This document shows, one piece after another, positions 36,646 through 44,338 of a stretch of DNA of 64,000 bases. This DNA is from Chloroflexota bacterium (GTDB taxonomy: Bacteria > Chloroflexota > Ktedonobacteria > Ktedonobacterales > Ktedonobacteraceae), in assembly GCA_902812455.1 (NCBI GenBank), contig CADDZH010000010.1, positions 12,328-76,327 of the forward strand. The letters run 5' to 3'. The position numbers and the translations under genes are program-made. Numbering within the stretch: position 1 is the stretch's first letter; every line of letters starts with the position of its first letter. Below the pieces are notes generated by a model. The model saw nothing but the letters and a program-made list of their open reading frames with translations. It made no database searches and had not been told where the DNA came from.

Positions 36646-37185
36646 GTGCTTGAAGACGATAGAGAACGACTGGACGAAGTAAGTTACATGGCGCATAGAC
36701 CGCCGAAGTCTCCAATTATCGGCCAGGGACATGGCCTCTCCGATGAAGAAGGAGCCATGATACAACGCATGATTCGCGAGCAACAGCACTCTGCGCGCGA
36801 ACTGTTTATCCCTGAACAGGATCTGGCTTCAGGAGCTACAACACAGATGTCTCCCGAGGCAGCTCAGGTCATTGAGGACAGTAAATTGCGCAAGATTTTG
36901 CATATGTTTAATCGCGACTACCTCTATGGACAGGGGCGCTTCGACGAATATCGAGATGGCCTGCTGCTGAAATGGGGAGATGGCTACTCGCGCATGCATA
37001 TCTGGGCAAGCGTTGAGAACGGTAACCTGGTCTTTGAAACGAGCCACTTCAAGAAGTGCTCCAAGCCTTATTGTACGGGTACACATCATGTCCTGACTCG
37101 TGAACTCTACATGAACTGGGATATCCTCAACCAGGAGCTTGGCGACCTCTTCCGCAGGCCAGTCCAAGAAGGGACAGAAGACTAA
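36646..37185 (+). CDS. Uncharacterised protein with a Cys/His cluster
   Basis: 179 residues from a GTG at 36646 preceded by AAGGAG at 6 nt. The N-terminal half is polar, with ARELFIPEQDL. The C-terminal half is a compact domain (YGQGRFDEYRDGLLLKWGDGYSR onwards) ending in KKCSKPYCTGTHH. That PYCTGTH resembles the PxCDGSH end of CDGSH iron-sulfur proteins, though the upstream cysteine pair is incomplete. I do not recognise the family. It follows the stress gene by 110 bp and precedes a pseudo-receiver. Confidence 0.75.
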   Translation: MLEDDRERLDEVSYMAHRPPKSPIIGQGHGLSDEEGAMIQRMIREQQHSARELFIPEQDLASGATTQMSPEAAQVIEDSKLRKILHMFNRDYLYGQGRFDEYRDGLLLKWGDGYSRMHIWASVENGNLVFETSHFKKCSKPYCTGTHHVLTRELYMNWDILNQELGDLFRRPVQEGTED

Positions 37186-37273
37186 CTGGCTGACCCGGCC
37201 ACATGATAAGAACAGCCTGGCCCCCTCAAGGGAAGCCAACGTGCCAATTCATTGGCACTCTAATGCATCTAGC

Positions 37274-37672
37274 ATGACAGATCACGAGAGCAGGATGAGA
37301 GTACGCATTCTTGCGCTGGAAAAGGATCTCTTCTTCTCAGTGAAAATGCGCGATACGCTGCAGCATCATGGGATGGAAGTCAGCGTGGCACGCACATTGC
37401 CGGCTTTTGAGCAACGCTTGACAGCGACAGGAGAAGAGAGGCCGGCGCTGGCCATTGTGAATACAGCCACAACTGGCGTTGACTGGGAAGAGGCCATTCG
37501 CAAAGCGCGCAGCCAGGGCATTCCGGTGCTGGCCTTCGGCTCGCATATGGACCTGGAAGCACGCGAGAAGGCGTTGCAGGCCGGAGCGCAGCGAGTTGTT
37601 GCCAATTCCAAATTTAGCAGCGACATGCCCGGACTGGTGCAGCGCATGCTCCATCAAACGAATGCACAATAA
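37274..37672 (+). CDS. Receiver-like (pseudo-receiver) response regulator domain protein
   Basis: 132 residues with the alternating strand-helix pattern of a CheY-like receiver: VRILALEKDLFFSVKMRDTLQHHG, PALAIVNTA and GIPVLAFGSHMDLEAREKALQAGAQRVV. The acidic pair after strand 1 is reduced to one Asp, and the phospho-acceptor Asp after strand 3 is Asn (IVN). It is therefore probably not phosphorylated. The terminal VVANSK keeps the Lys region of switch helices. The start is uncertain: ATG at 37274 or 37295. No kinase is adjacent. FrzS-type pseudo-receivers offer a precedent. Confidence 0.7.
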   Translation: MTDHESRMRVRILALEKDLFFSVKMRDTLQHHGMEVSVARTLPAFEQRLTATGEERPALAIVNTATTGVDWEEAIRKARSQGIPVLAFGSHMDLEAREKALQAGAQRVVANSKFSSDMPGLVQRMLHQTNAQ

Positions 37673-37726
37673 TGGGCACAATGATGAACTTTGACAATCA
37701 AGATCGGCAAGACCAGTCTGAGGTAT

Positions 37727-37794
37727 GTCATGCTGAGCGCAGCGAAGCATCTGATGCCGATCGACTGAGATCCTTCGCTTCGCTCAGGATGACA
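37727..37794 (+). repeat. Dispersed repeat family C, copy 1 (long imperfect palindrome)
   Basis: 68 bp. The left arm GTCATGCTGAGCG onward and the right arm ending CGCTCAGGATGAC are inverted copies of about 26 bp with three mismatches. It is a near match to 60091-60182 and, in part, 39954-39990. No gene is convincing across 37673-37836. Confidence 0.8.
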
Positions 37795-37836
37795 AATTAT
37801 TACCGGTCTTGGTTGGTAAAAAACATAATTGCACCC

Positions 37837-38034
37837 CTACAATCTAATCGAATGCACAAACTGATAGAATGGGATGCGGAGGAGGCCCTGCCCTAAAACG
37901 GGCTTCTGGTAGGTATGGATCAGGCGTCGATAGGTCCAACGAGTGGGGAAAAAATCTTTACGAGTGCGGGGTGGAGGCTGAATGACGCGCCGCATATTGC
38001 GGTAACGAGGACGATGTGCAATTCGTCGACTCAT
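37837..38034 (-). CDS. Small Arg-rich protein of 65 residues
   Basis: The open frame starts MSRRIAHRPRYRNMRRVIQP at an ATG with AAGAAGGAG five nt upstream, the best ribosome site in this gap. The peptide is strongly basic (about 15 Arg) with no hydrophobic stretch. It resembles small ribosomal or nucleic-acid-binding proteins in composition only. Without homologues I cannot tell whether it is real; codon use is unremarkable. It lies between repeat family C and a terminator. Confidence 0.4.
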   Translation of the reverse strand: MSRRIAHRPRYRNMRRVIQPPPRTRKDFFPTRWTYRRLIHTYQKPVLGQGLLRIPFYQFVHSIRL

Positions 38035-38079
38035 GTACGCTCCTTCTTAGCAGTACAACCAACAATCAACAAGCAACAC

Positions 38080-38128
38080 AAAAGAGGCAAACTCCTAAGA
38101 TATATACGTAGGAGTATACCTCTTTTTT
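38080..38128. terminator. Bidirectional terminator hairpin
   Basis: A two-part stem (AAAGAGG with CCTCTTT, inner ACTCCTA with TAGGAGT) is followed by six T on the plus strand and four on the minus strand. It probably ends the HesB transcript coming from 38186 and insulates the small basic ORF. Confidence 0.65.
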
Positions 38129-38185
38129 CTCACACTCTTTACAGAGCATCATATGCCATGAATAATGATGAGTGGTTCGAGCAGT

Positions 38186-38587
38186 TTAGTGACCGCAGCC
38201 GCAGCTACGTGCCTCACCACCACCGCTGGCGGTTTTGAAGGAATGTCCACAACCACAGGTTGAGACCGCGTTAGGATTATTGACGGTGAAACCGGCACCC
38301 ATCAAGCTGTCAACATAATCTACTTCACTGCCATTGATGTACAGCACGCTCGAATCATCTATGAGCACTTTGAAGTCGCCATAGGAAATGACCGTGTCTC
38401 CATCTTGCTCTTCGTCAAGCGTCATACCATATTGGAGACCGGAGCAGCCGCCACCGGCAACGAAGATGCGAAGGGCAAGACTCGGATCATTTTCCTGCGC
38501 CAGCAGTTCACGTACCTTTTCTGCCGCCGTAGGTGTAATGGTAATCACACTCGTGTCGGTCGCCGATTGCTGGTTTTGCTCGATCAT
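38186..38587 (-). CDS. HesB/IscA-family iron-sulfur assembly protein with duplicated Cys tail
   Basis: A-type iron-sulfur carrier or scaffold, 133 residues. The three conserved cysteines are present: RIFVAGGGCSGLQYG in the middle and STCGCGHSF near the end. Beyond the usual end, a Gly-rich linker leads to a second SCGCGH at the very C-terminus, repeating the CGCGH motif. Family members usually stop soon after the first. The extra motif might bind a further cluster or metal. No other isc or suf genes are adjacent. Confidence 0.9.
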   Translation of the reverse strand: MIEQNQQSATDTSVITITPTAAEKVRELLAQENDPSLALRIFVAGGGCSGLQYGMTLDEEQDGDTVISYGDFKVLIDDSSVLYINGSEVDYVDSLMGAGFTVNNPNAVSTCGCGHSFKTASGGGEARSCGCGH

Positions 38588-38713
38588 AGCATTTGCCTCT
38601 TTCTAAAAGGGTTGATAGTTCATCCCTCAATTTGTACTTAGAATACCTCCCGGACGCTTCCCACGTTTCCGTTGCCTGTATTATAAACTACAGAAAGTGA
38701 AGCGTCAAGTTTT

Positions 38714-38762
38714 CTATGGCAGAGATAAATGGCTATGGCAGAGATAAATGGCTATGGCAGAG
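38714..38762 (+). repeat. 19-bp tandem repeat (2.6 copies)
   Basis: CTATGGCAGAGATAAATGG occurs twice in tandem and continues partly (11 bp), running directly into the inverted family A copy at 38754. It looks like slippage amplification of the end of that element. Confidence 0.75.
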
Positions 38763-38779
38763 GCAAGCTCTGCCACTAC
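38754..38779 (-). repeat. Dispersed repeat family A, copy 3 (inverted)
   Basis: Reverse complement of the element at 20767 and 24556, with TGGCAGAG/CTCTGCCA arms. It lies between the HesB and esterase genes; the rest of 38588-38820 shows no gene. Confidence 0.75.
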
Positions 38780-38820
38780 TAAGTACGGCTTGCCTTGATT
38801 CTGATGAATTCTGTTGCTTT

Positions 38821-39852
38821 TTATTCATGAGGAGCAAGTCGCTCTGCCAGGTATTTCAGGCTCAAGGGATAGCGGTATTCGATTCCCATATGGGTCGCAT
38901 CGAAGAGTTCAAAAAAGATATCGGTGACCCCAATTTGTTCGAGCTGGCGGCGGAAGGCTTCGGCCCCCAGATCAAGATAATACTCATCGCGCCTGCCCGC
39001 ATCGACGTAAATGGCTTTCATGCTGCGTAGGGCATCGGCATGAGCAGGGGCCATGCGCACCGGGTCCCAGGCCAGCCAGCGCGCCCAGATTTCAGGAATA
39101 AGCTGGCCGGTAGCAATATCGTAGGGAAGGTGAACGGTGCCAGCGTCATCAGCAGAATAGCAGGCGGCCATACACCAGTCGTTCAAGAGGTGGGGATCGC
39201 TGCTCTTAGAAAAGGCTGGCCGGCTGCGAAAATCTTCCCAGAACTTCTCGAACGAGCCATCGTAGTGGTCACGCAGCGCTCGCACAGATTTTGGGAATTC
39301 TGGCTGGTAGCATACCTCGAAGAGCGCATCGCCTGCATGGGTGGCCAGCCCACCAAACAGGTCAGGCCGGAGCATGGGAGTAACCATCGATCCGTAACCA
39401 CCGCTCGACTTCCCGGCAATCCCTCGATGCTCGCGTTCTGGTAGTGTGCGGTAGTGCGCATCGATCCAGGGAACAACCTCGTCACACAGGTAGGTATGGT
39501 AACGACCGGTAGCAGGCGAGTCGAGAAACTGGCTGCCGCCATAGGATGTCCAGCAATCGACCCATACGAGTATGCATGGCGGCGCTTCACCTTTAGCGAA
39601 TAGCTCGTCGGCAAGCTCAGGGAAACTTTTCCGAAATGCCGAGCGGTTACGCCACATATCGAGCTGGCCGGTGAGGCCCTGAATCATGTAAATAGACGGG
39701 TAGCGCCGGGAAGGCTCGTTATCATATCCAGGCGGCAAATAGACCCACAACGGCCGCTTATAGGGGTCTCCAAGGGGATTGTCTTTGAGCACTTCGCTTT
39801 CAAAAACGACTTCTTCGTAACGTCCGGCATATTCAATTGACCAGGGATACAT
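38821..39852 (-). CDS. Esterase-family alpha/beta hydrolase
   Basis: 343 residues, resembling esterase D/enterochelin-esterase-like hydrolases. The strand RPLWVYLPPGYDNEPSRRYPSIY leads to an oxyanion region LTGQLDMW. The nucleophile elbow is GKSSGGYGSM (GxSxGG), and a later Asp and a terminal HMGIEYRYP provide candidate Asp and His. There is no signal peptide, so it is cytosolic. A substrate cannot be named; it is monocistronic. Confidence 0.85.
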   Translation of the reverse strand: MYPWSIEYAGRYEEVVFESEVLKDNPLGDPYKRPLWVYLPPGYDNEPSRRYPSIYMIQGLTGQLDMWRNRSAFRKSFPELADELFAKGEAPPCILVWVDCWTSYGGSQFLDSPATGRYHTYLCDEVVPWIDAHYRTLPEREHRGIAGKSSGGYGSMVTPMLRPDLFGGLATHAGDALFEVCYQPEFPKSVRALRDHYDGSFEKFWEDFRSRPAFSKSSDPHLLNDWCMAACYSADDAGTVHLPYDIATGQLIPEIWARWLAWDPVRMAPAHADALRSMKAIYVDAGRRDEYYLDLGAEAFRRQLEQIGVTDIFFELFDATHMGIEYRYPLSLKYLAERLAPHE

Positions 39853-39953
39853 AATGCTTGTCTCTTTCTATAATGTTACTTTATTGTTTCATCGTGAACT
39901 TTAAGCAGAGCGAGGCAGGAAGATCCTGCCTTGTCGTCCTAAGCACACCTATT

Positions 39954-39990
39954 TCATCCTGAGCGAAGGATCTACGCTGTGAAGCATCTG
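39954..39990 (+). repeat. Dispersed repeat family C, partial copy
   Basis: TCATCCTGAGCGAAGGATCT followed by GAAGCATCTGAT, pieces of the family C element at 37727 and 60091. It lies in the 233-bp gap between the esterase and the P1 peptidase. Confidence 0.65.
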
Positions 39991-40085
39991 ATAATAATAC
40001 CTGCATTATAGCACGTTGTTACGAAGCGTTATGAGAGATGAAAGCTCTTACTGCCTCTTCCAGCGCCTTGACATGTTCTTACTGG

Positions 40086-41186
40086 TCATGGCAAGCCTTC
40101 TTTTTTTAATAGAGCCCGCAGGTGATCGTGCGGGATCGCCTCTAGCACGTGTCCATCAACGCCTGTTGTTGTCTCAGCCGCTACCAGCGCATTGTAGACT
40201 GCCTCTTCTGTTGTCTCGATAGTCGCAGTGAAAAGACCATTGAGGGGAGATTCGCCAGCAGCAGAGGGACCTTCGACAAGGGTACTCACGCTGATTTCTG
40301 GCTCGCTATAGCCTCGTATGATATTACCCGTGGCAAAGGCAACAATGATCTCGCCGCTGGTGTCCCTGGCGGTAGAGCCGGTGCGAGCCAGCCCCAGAGC
40401 CGCTCTCTTTGCCAGCCGCCCACACTGGTGCGAACTGAGTGGAGCATCTGCCGTGACAACGACGATGCAGCTTCCCTCACCAATATCGCTAGTTTCCTCC
40501 TTGTCGGTGCTGGCTTCGCTAAAAAAGTGTCCAACAGGAATGCCATCGATACGCAGTTCGTGGCGATCTCCGAAATTGGTCATTACTAGCACGCCAACAG
40601 TGTAGCGCTTCTGGCCTACCGGTACGATCCGTGACGAGGTGCCAATGCCACCTTTGAAGTCGAAGAGCTGCATCCCCGTTCCGCCACCAACACATCCTTC
40701 AGCTACCGGCCCACTCGTTGCGTTGTCAAGCGCGGCATAGACATCTTCTTGAGTGATCGCCAGTCCAAAGGAACCATCGAGATAGCTATCATCGCATTCG
40801 GCGACCATCGGCAGCAGCGAAGTGATACCAAGTTCTTTTGCCCCATGTTCAAAGAGGTACCGGCTCGTCCAGTGGCAAACGATGCCAACATGGTTGGTAC
40901 CCGTGAGCATGATGGGGAAGCCGAGTATTCCCCATTCATCGACAAGAGTGCGGGCCGTCATCTCTCCAAAACCATTCAAAGGGAAAGTGGCCGCATATAC
41001 CCAATCTTGAAGAGGGTTGCCTGCGTGCGGCCAGATAGCGGTAACACCCGTGCGCCAGGGGACGCCATCAACATCGCGCTTCACCGTTGTGTGCCCTACA
41101 CGTACACCTGCAACATCCGTAATGGCGTTGAGCGGCCCAGGCTCTAAGTAGCCTGGAGTAATGCCAAAATCTCGTATACGAGGCAT
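40086..41186 (-). CDS. P1 family (DmpA-like) aminopeptidase
   Basis: 366-residue N-terminal nucleophile hydrolase of the DmpA/BapA family, which self-cleaves and acts as an L-aminopeptidase or D-amino-acid esterase. The start RIRDFGITPGYLEPGPLNAITDVAGVRVGH is the family signature. A later segment, DAPLSSHQCGRLAKRAALGLARTGS then DTSGEIIVAFATGN, includes the presumed catalytic Ser (in SGE). No signal peptide is seen. It stands alone on the minus strand. Confidence 0.9.
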   Translation of the reverse strand: MPRIRDFGITPGYLEPGPLNAITDVAGVRVGHTTVKRDVDGVPWRTGVTAIWPHAGNPLQDWVYAATFPLNGFGEMTARTLVDEWGILGFPIMLTGTNHVGIVCHWTSRYLFEHGAKELGITSLLPMVAECDDSYLDGSFGLAITQEDVYAALDNATSGPVAEGCVGGGTGMQLFDFKGGIGTSSRIVPVGQKRYTVGVLVMTNFGDRHELRIDGIPVGHFFSEASTDKEETSDIGEGSCIVVVTADAPLSSHQCGRLAKRAALGLARTGSTARDTSGEIIVAFATGNIIRGYSEPEISVSTLVEGPSAAGESPLNGLFTATIETTEEAVYNALVAAETTTGVDGHVLEAIPHDHLRALLKKEGLP

Positions 41187-41248
41187 GAGCGATTCCTTTC
41201 TCGTCTTGTATTTAATAGGTAATTCTCATCTTTGTAGGAAACTTGTCA

Positions 41249-41274
41249 AGATTTGTGGCATAGTCCACAAATCT
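41249..41274. promoter_or_regulatory. Perfect 10-bp inverted repeat between P1 peptidase and M23 gene
   Basis: AGATTTGTGG and CCACAAATCT are perfect arms around a 6-nt spacer, in the intergenic space of the two divergent genes. It could be an operator of a dimeric regulator. Confidence 0.4.
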
Positions 41275-41328
41275 CTTCCTTCCATATGTTGATTTTATCA
41301 AGCATGGTTGCTGTTCAGGCAATTATCT

Positions 41329-41358
41329 TTGCAAGATAAACACACCAATTATTATATA
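41329..41358 (+). promoter_or_regulatory. Possible promoter of the M23 peptidase gene
   Basis: TTGCAA, an 18-nt AT-rich spacer and TATATA, ending 18 bp before the ATG, so the leader would be very short. A weak match; listed because no better one is seen. Confidence 0.3.
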
Positions 41359-41376
41359 GCTTGAGCGAGGTTTTGT

Positions 41377-42288
41377 ATGTCGTCTACAGTTGAAACGCCA
41401 TGTCCTCAAAGCGAGCCTCCAGAAAACTCGCACGAAGCGCCTGTTACGAAACCACTGAGCAATTCAGGCGAGTTGATAGCTGATACACCCACAACACGTC
41501 CTCCCAGGCTGACGGGTTCTATTACCAGAACGCCGTCCACCAGGCCACTCGTATTTATACCGGCCACTGAGAAACGCCTACAAACTGAAAGCCTCAAATC
41601 CAGGTCCAGGCGGGGGTCCATCGTTCTGGCCGGATCATTCATTGGAAGTATCATTGTCTTACTTGCTGCATCACTCTTCGTCGTGCCACTGGATAATGGG
41701 CAGTACCCAGCGAGCCTGGCACAGGCTATACATAACTGGGTTGCAAGAGGAGCAAGGATGATCAATGTTGTGCAACCTGCTCCTCCAACGCCTACACCCG
41801 CGCTGCTAACAAACGAAGGTTATTGTGGAGGAACCGATATCTGGGGAACATGCGCCACGGCTGTCACTGCCAGCGGCATCATGGGAACAGGTCATATGCA
41901 GCGGCCAATCATAGGGGCGGTAATTACACAGCCTTTTGGCCATCCTGAGTACCAGTTCTGGTGCGGATGCTGGAGACCCCACACAGGAATCGATCTGGCG
42001 GCGCCTTATGGCACGCCAATTATGGCAGCCGATAGTGGCCAGGTAATCTGGACGGGCTGGGACTGGTCAGGCCTGGGCTGGGCAGTAAAAATTAATCATG
42101 GGCATTATATCGCGACGGTCTATGGCCACCTTGCTCGCTTTATTGTACGGGTTGGGCAAAATGTATCGAAGGGACAGGTCATTGGCTACGAGGGCAGTAC
42201 CGGGGCCTCAACAGGGCCTCACCTGCATTTTATGGTGATGGTAAACAATATCTGGGTGAACCCGCAACTCTATGTCCAGCTTCCTTGA
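41377..42288 (+). CDS. Membrane-anchored M23 metallopeptidase (LytM-like)
   Basis: 303 residues. A polar, Thr/Pro-rich cytosolic N-terminus of about 85 residues precedes one helix (IVLAGSFIGSIIVLLAASLFVV). The C-terminal LytM domain has intact zinc ligands: HTGIDL and GPHLHF, with GHYIATVYGHLARF between. It should cleave peptidoglycan cross-links outside the membrane. GAGG lies 6 nt before the ATG. Monocistronic. The long cytosolic N-terminus is unusual. Confidence 0.9.
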   Translation: MSSTVETPCPQSEPPENSHEAPVTKPLSNSGELIADTPTTRPPRLTGSITRTPSTRPLVFIPATEKRLQTESLKSRSRRGSIVLAGSFIGSIIVLLAASLFVVPLDNGQYPASLAQAIHNWVARGARMINVVQPAPPTPTPALLTNEGYCGGTDIWGTCATAVTASGIMGTGHMQRPIIGAVITQPFGHPEYQFWCGCWRPHTGIDLAAPYGTPIMAADSGQVIWTGWDWSGLGWAVKINHGHYIATVYGHLARFIVRVGQNVSKGQVIGYEGSTGASTGPHLHFMVMVNNIWVNPQLYVQLP

Positions 42289-42335
42289 AGCCTTTGTGAG
42301 ACATAAGGCACACGCAGAGTTCAAAAGACAACATA

Positions 42336-42389
42336 AGAGAGGCATGTGACCTGGTCATCGCCAGTGAAGGCCGGATCACATGCCTCTCT
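42336..42389. terminator. Inverted repeat between convergent M23 and KGG genes
   Basis: A perfect 14-bp stem (AGAGAGGCATGTGA with TCACATGCCTCTCT) around a 26-nt loop. Position between two converging stops suggests a shared transcription terminator, although T-runs on both sides are poor. Confidence 0.5.
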
Positions 42390-42421
42390 ACTAAAAAGAT
42401 TTCTCTTCCTTAACGCACTTG

Positions 42422-42616
42422 CTATGCCTGAGCGGCTTTCGGGCGACGACGGCTGATTGAGCCGCCCTTGCGACCGGCCGCCTGGGCCTCTTCGCTTGTC
42501 CACTTGTGAGCCGTTCCCAGCGCATGGGCTGCTTTTCCGCCCTTGCTGGCGATCTCACGCTTCTTCTCTGGGCTCATTGATGCAAAGCCCCGACCACGTC
42601 CTTTTTGTGTTGCCAT
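42422..42616 (-). CDS. KGG-repeat stress protein
   Basis: 64 residues with two KGG-type motifs: MSPEKKREIASKGGKAAHALG and SEEAQAAGRKGGSISRR. This pattern (as in GsiB and Con-10) defines hydrophilic stress-induced proteins. It is strongly basic, with no hydrophobic core. GAAGGAG occurs upstream of the ATG. The open intergenic region 42617-42836 beyond it shows no gene. Confidence 0.85.
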   Translation of the reverse strand: MATQKGRGRGFASMSPEKKREIASKGGKAAHALGTAHKWTSEEAQAAGRKGGSISRRRPKAAQA

Positions 42617-42836
42617 TGCCTTTCGCTTCTCCTTCTAACTAACTGTGATGGTTTGAAACGTCGTCAAGTACAAGATACTTTTTGACTGAGCGTGTTACAC
42701 TTTTTCCGGCTAGCCCGGCGCTTCTCGCACCGGTTACCGTAGCTCAACCTCATATCTATAGCATAACAGGATGAGTTCGCAAGAGCAAGTCAACAATAAG
42801 AAGACTCAGCAAGTTCTTATATTTTTTAAGCTTTTT

Positions 42837-44201
42837 CTAAGGAAGAGCTGCACTTTTTCCTACAATATGCTTCTGTTCAGTTGGAATATTTCTCTCAGGC
42901 TGAGTTACAGGGAAGGCAACGGTGACGCTGGTACCTTTCCCCTGATTGCTGGATAGACTAATGGTGCCATGCATGGCCTCAACAAGTTTCTGCGAAATGT
43001 AGAGGCCAAGGCCTGCGCCTGGAATCTGGAGCGAAGATGCATATTCCAGCCGGCTGAAGGGCTTGAAAAGGTAGCGGTACTGCTCATGCGGGATACCTAT
43101 CCCCTGGTCACACACAGTGATATAGAGCATCCGGGCTTGGGCCTCCTGAGATAGCAGGCCGTTATGACGCCTGCCCGGCTGCACAGAAGAGGAGCTACCA
43201 GGTTGATGATCGTGAGGAATGGATGTGGAAGCTCTCACCTCTATCAGGCCGCCATCAGGAGAATATTTGATGGCATTATCAAGGAGATTGACGAGCACTT
43301 GCTGTACGCGGTCAGCATCAGCCCAGATTGGCGGCAGGTCTGGGGGAAGCACACAGCGGATCTCATATTTTCCTGTGGACTGCTGGTCAATGCGCCGCTG
43401 CATGAGCGCCTTTACATGCTGGCAAAGGTCTGCGATATTGATATGCGTAGCGCGCAACTTGATACGGCCAGTATGAATACGAGAGACATCTAGCAAGTCA
43501 CCGATCAGCACCTCCAGGTGATTGGTCTGCTCCATAATGATATCAAGGTATTCGCGCTGGCGCCGTGGAGTCATGGCGATAGCCCCGCTTTCATCTTGAT
43601 TCCCCGTAGCCCAGCAGCCGTATGCTTGCAAAAGGGCCGCGTACCCTTTAATAGCAGAGAGCGGCGCTCGGATTTCATGGCTGACCATAGAGAGAAATTC
43701 ATGATTGAGATGCTTCACATCTTCTTCCAGGCGCCGGCTTATTTGAGGCAGGTACTGGCGCAAGAGAAGATGGTCACCTGCGCCGAAGGCAGCGACCTGG
43801 CGGTCTGCCAGCAAAACCACACCAAGCACACCTGCCGGTCGCTCAAGAGGCGCTACTGCAATGCTTTGCAGCGAGCAGTTCCCACTATCTGCTAGCATGC
43901 ATTCACTTATAGATTTGCTCCTCTGGATTTGCCCACTTTGAATAGCAATATCGCACAGAGCCTGTACATGCTCATCCTGGAGGAGAGCGCTATCATCGAC
44001 TGAGCCAGCATGGCCAGCAGGATAATAGCTGGTGGTTGCGATGGGAATATCGTCGAGCAAAGGATGGCGCAAATCTTGCTCGGGGCAACCGAGCAGCACA
44101 ATGACAGAATCGCATTCAATCAGTTGACGAAGTTGCCTGGCTATATGCTGAAGTTGATCGCCTACCAGCATCTTGTCCCTCCCACCTTGTGCCACATACA
44201 C
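42837..44201 (-). CDS. Sensor histidine kinase with GAF-like N-terminus
   Basis: 454 residues, cytosolic. Residues 10-155 form a GAF-like sensor domain (AVAPLERPAGVLGVVLLADRQ region). The HisKA H-box is LSMVSHEIRAPLSAIKGY, phospho-acceptor His 175. The HATPase domain has NLLDNAIKYSPDGG, DQGIGIPHEQYRYLFKPF and GAGLGLYISQKLVEAMHG, so all ATP-lid motifs are intact. No response regulator is adjacent; the pseudo-receiver at 37274 lacks the acceptor Asp. No transmembrane segment. Start could be the second Met (residue 11). Confidence 0.92.
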   Translation of the reverse strand: MYVAQGGRDKMLVGDQLQHIARQLRQLIECDSVIVLLGCPEQDLRHPLLDDIPIATTSYYPAGHAGSVDDSALLQDEHVQALCDIAIQSGQIQRSKSISECMLADSGNCSLQSIAVAPLERPAGVLGVVLLADRQVAAFGAGDHLLLRQYLPQISRRLEEDVKHLNHEFLSMVSHEIRAPLSAIKGYAALLQAYGCWATGNQDESGAIAMTPRRQREYLDIIMEQTNHLEVLIGDLLDVSRIHTGRIKLRATHINIADLCQHVKALMQRRIDQQSTGKYEIRCVLPPDLPPIWADADRVQQVLVNLLDNAIKYSPDGGLIEVRASTSIPHDHQPGSSSSVQPGRRHNGLLSQEAQARMLYITVCDQGIGIPHEQYRYLFKPFSRLEYASSLQIPGAGLGLYISQKLVEAMHGTISLSSNQGKGTSVTVAFPVTQPERNIPTEQKHIVGKSAALP

Positions 44202-44338
44202 TACCTACATCATTTTCAGTATAAAGATGCTCACAACAAGGGAGGGGTGAAAGAGGTTCGATCTTGACCTATACAGCAGAGAACGGTACAATATGCTTGC
44301 CCGTGAACAACATTAAAAATAGCAAGGATAGAATTTGT

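Noticed and set aside
37672..37896. 74-residue plus-strand frame
   Set aside because: Mostly translated repeat family C; no ribosome site.
43518..43895. 125-residue plus-strand frame
   Set aside because: Antisense to the histidine kinase gene, whose motifs are intact.
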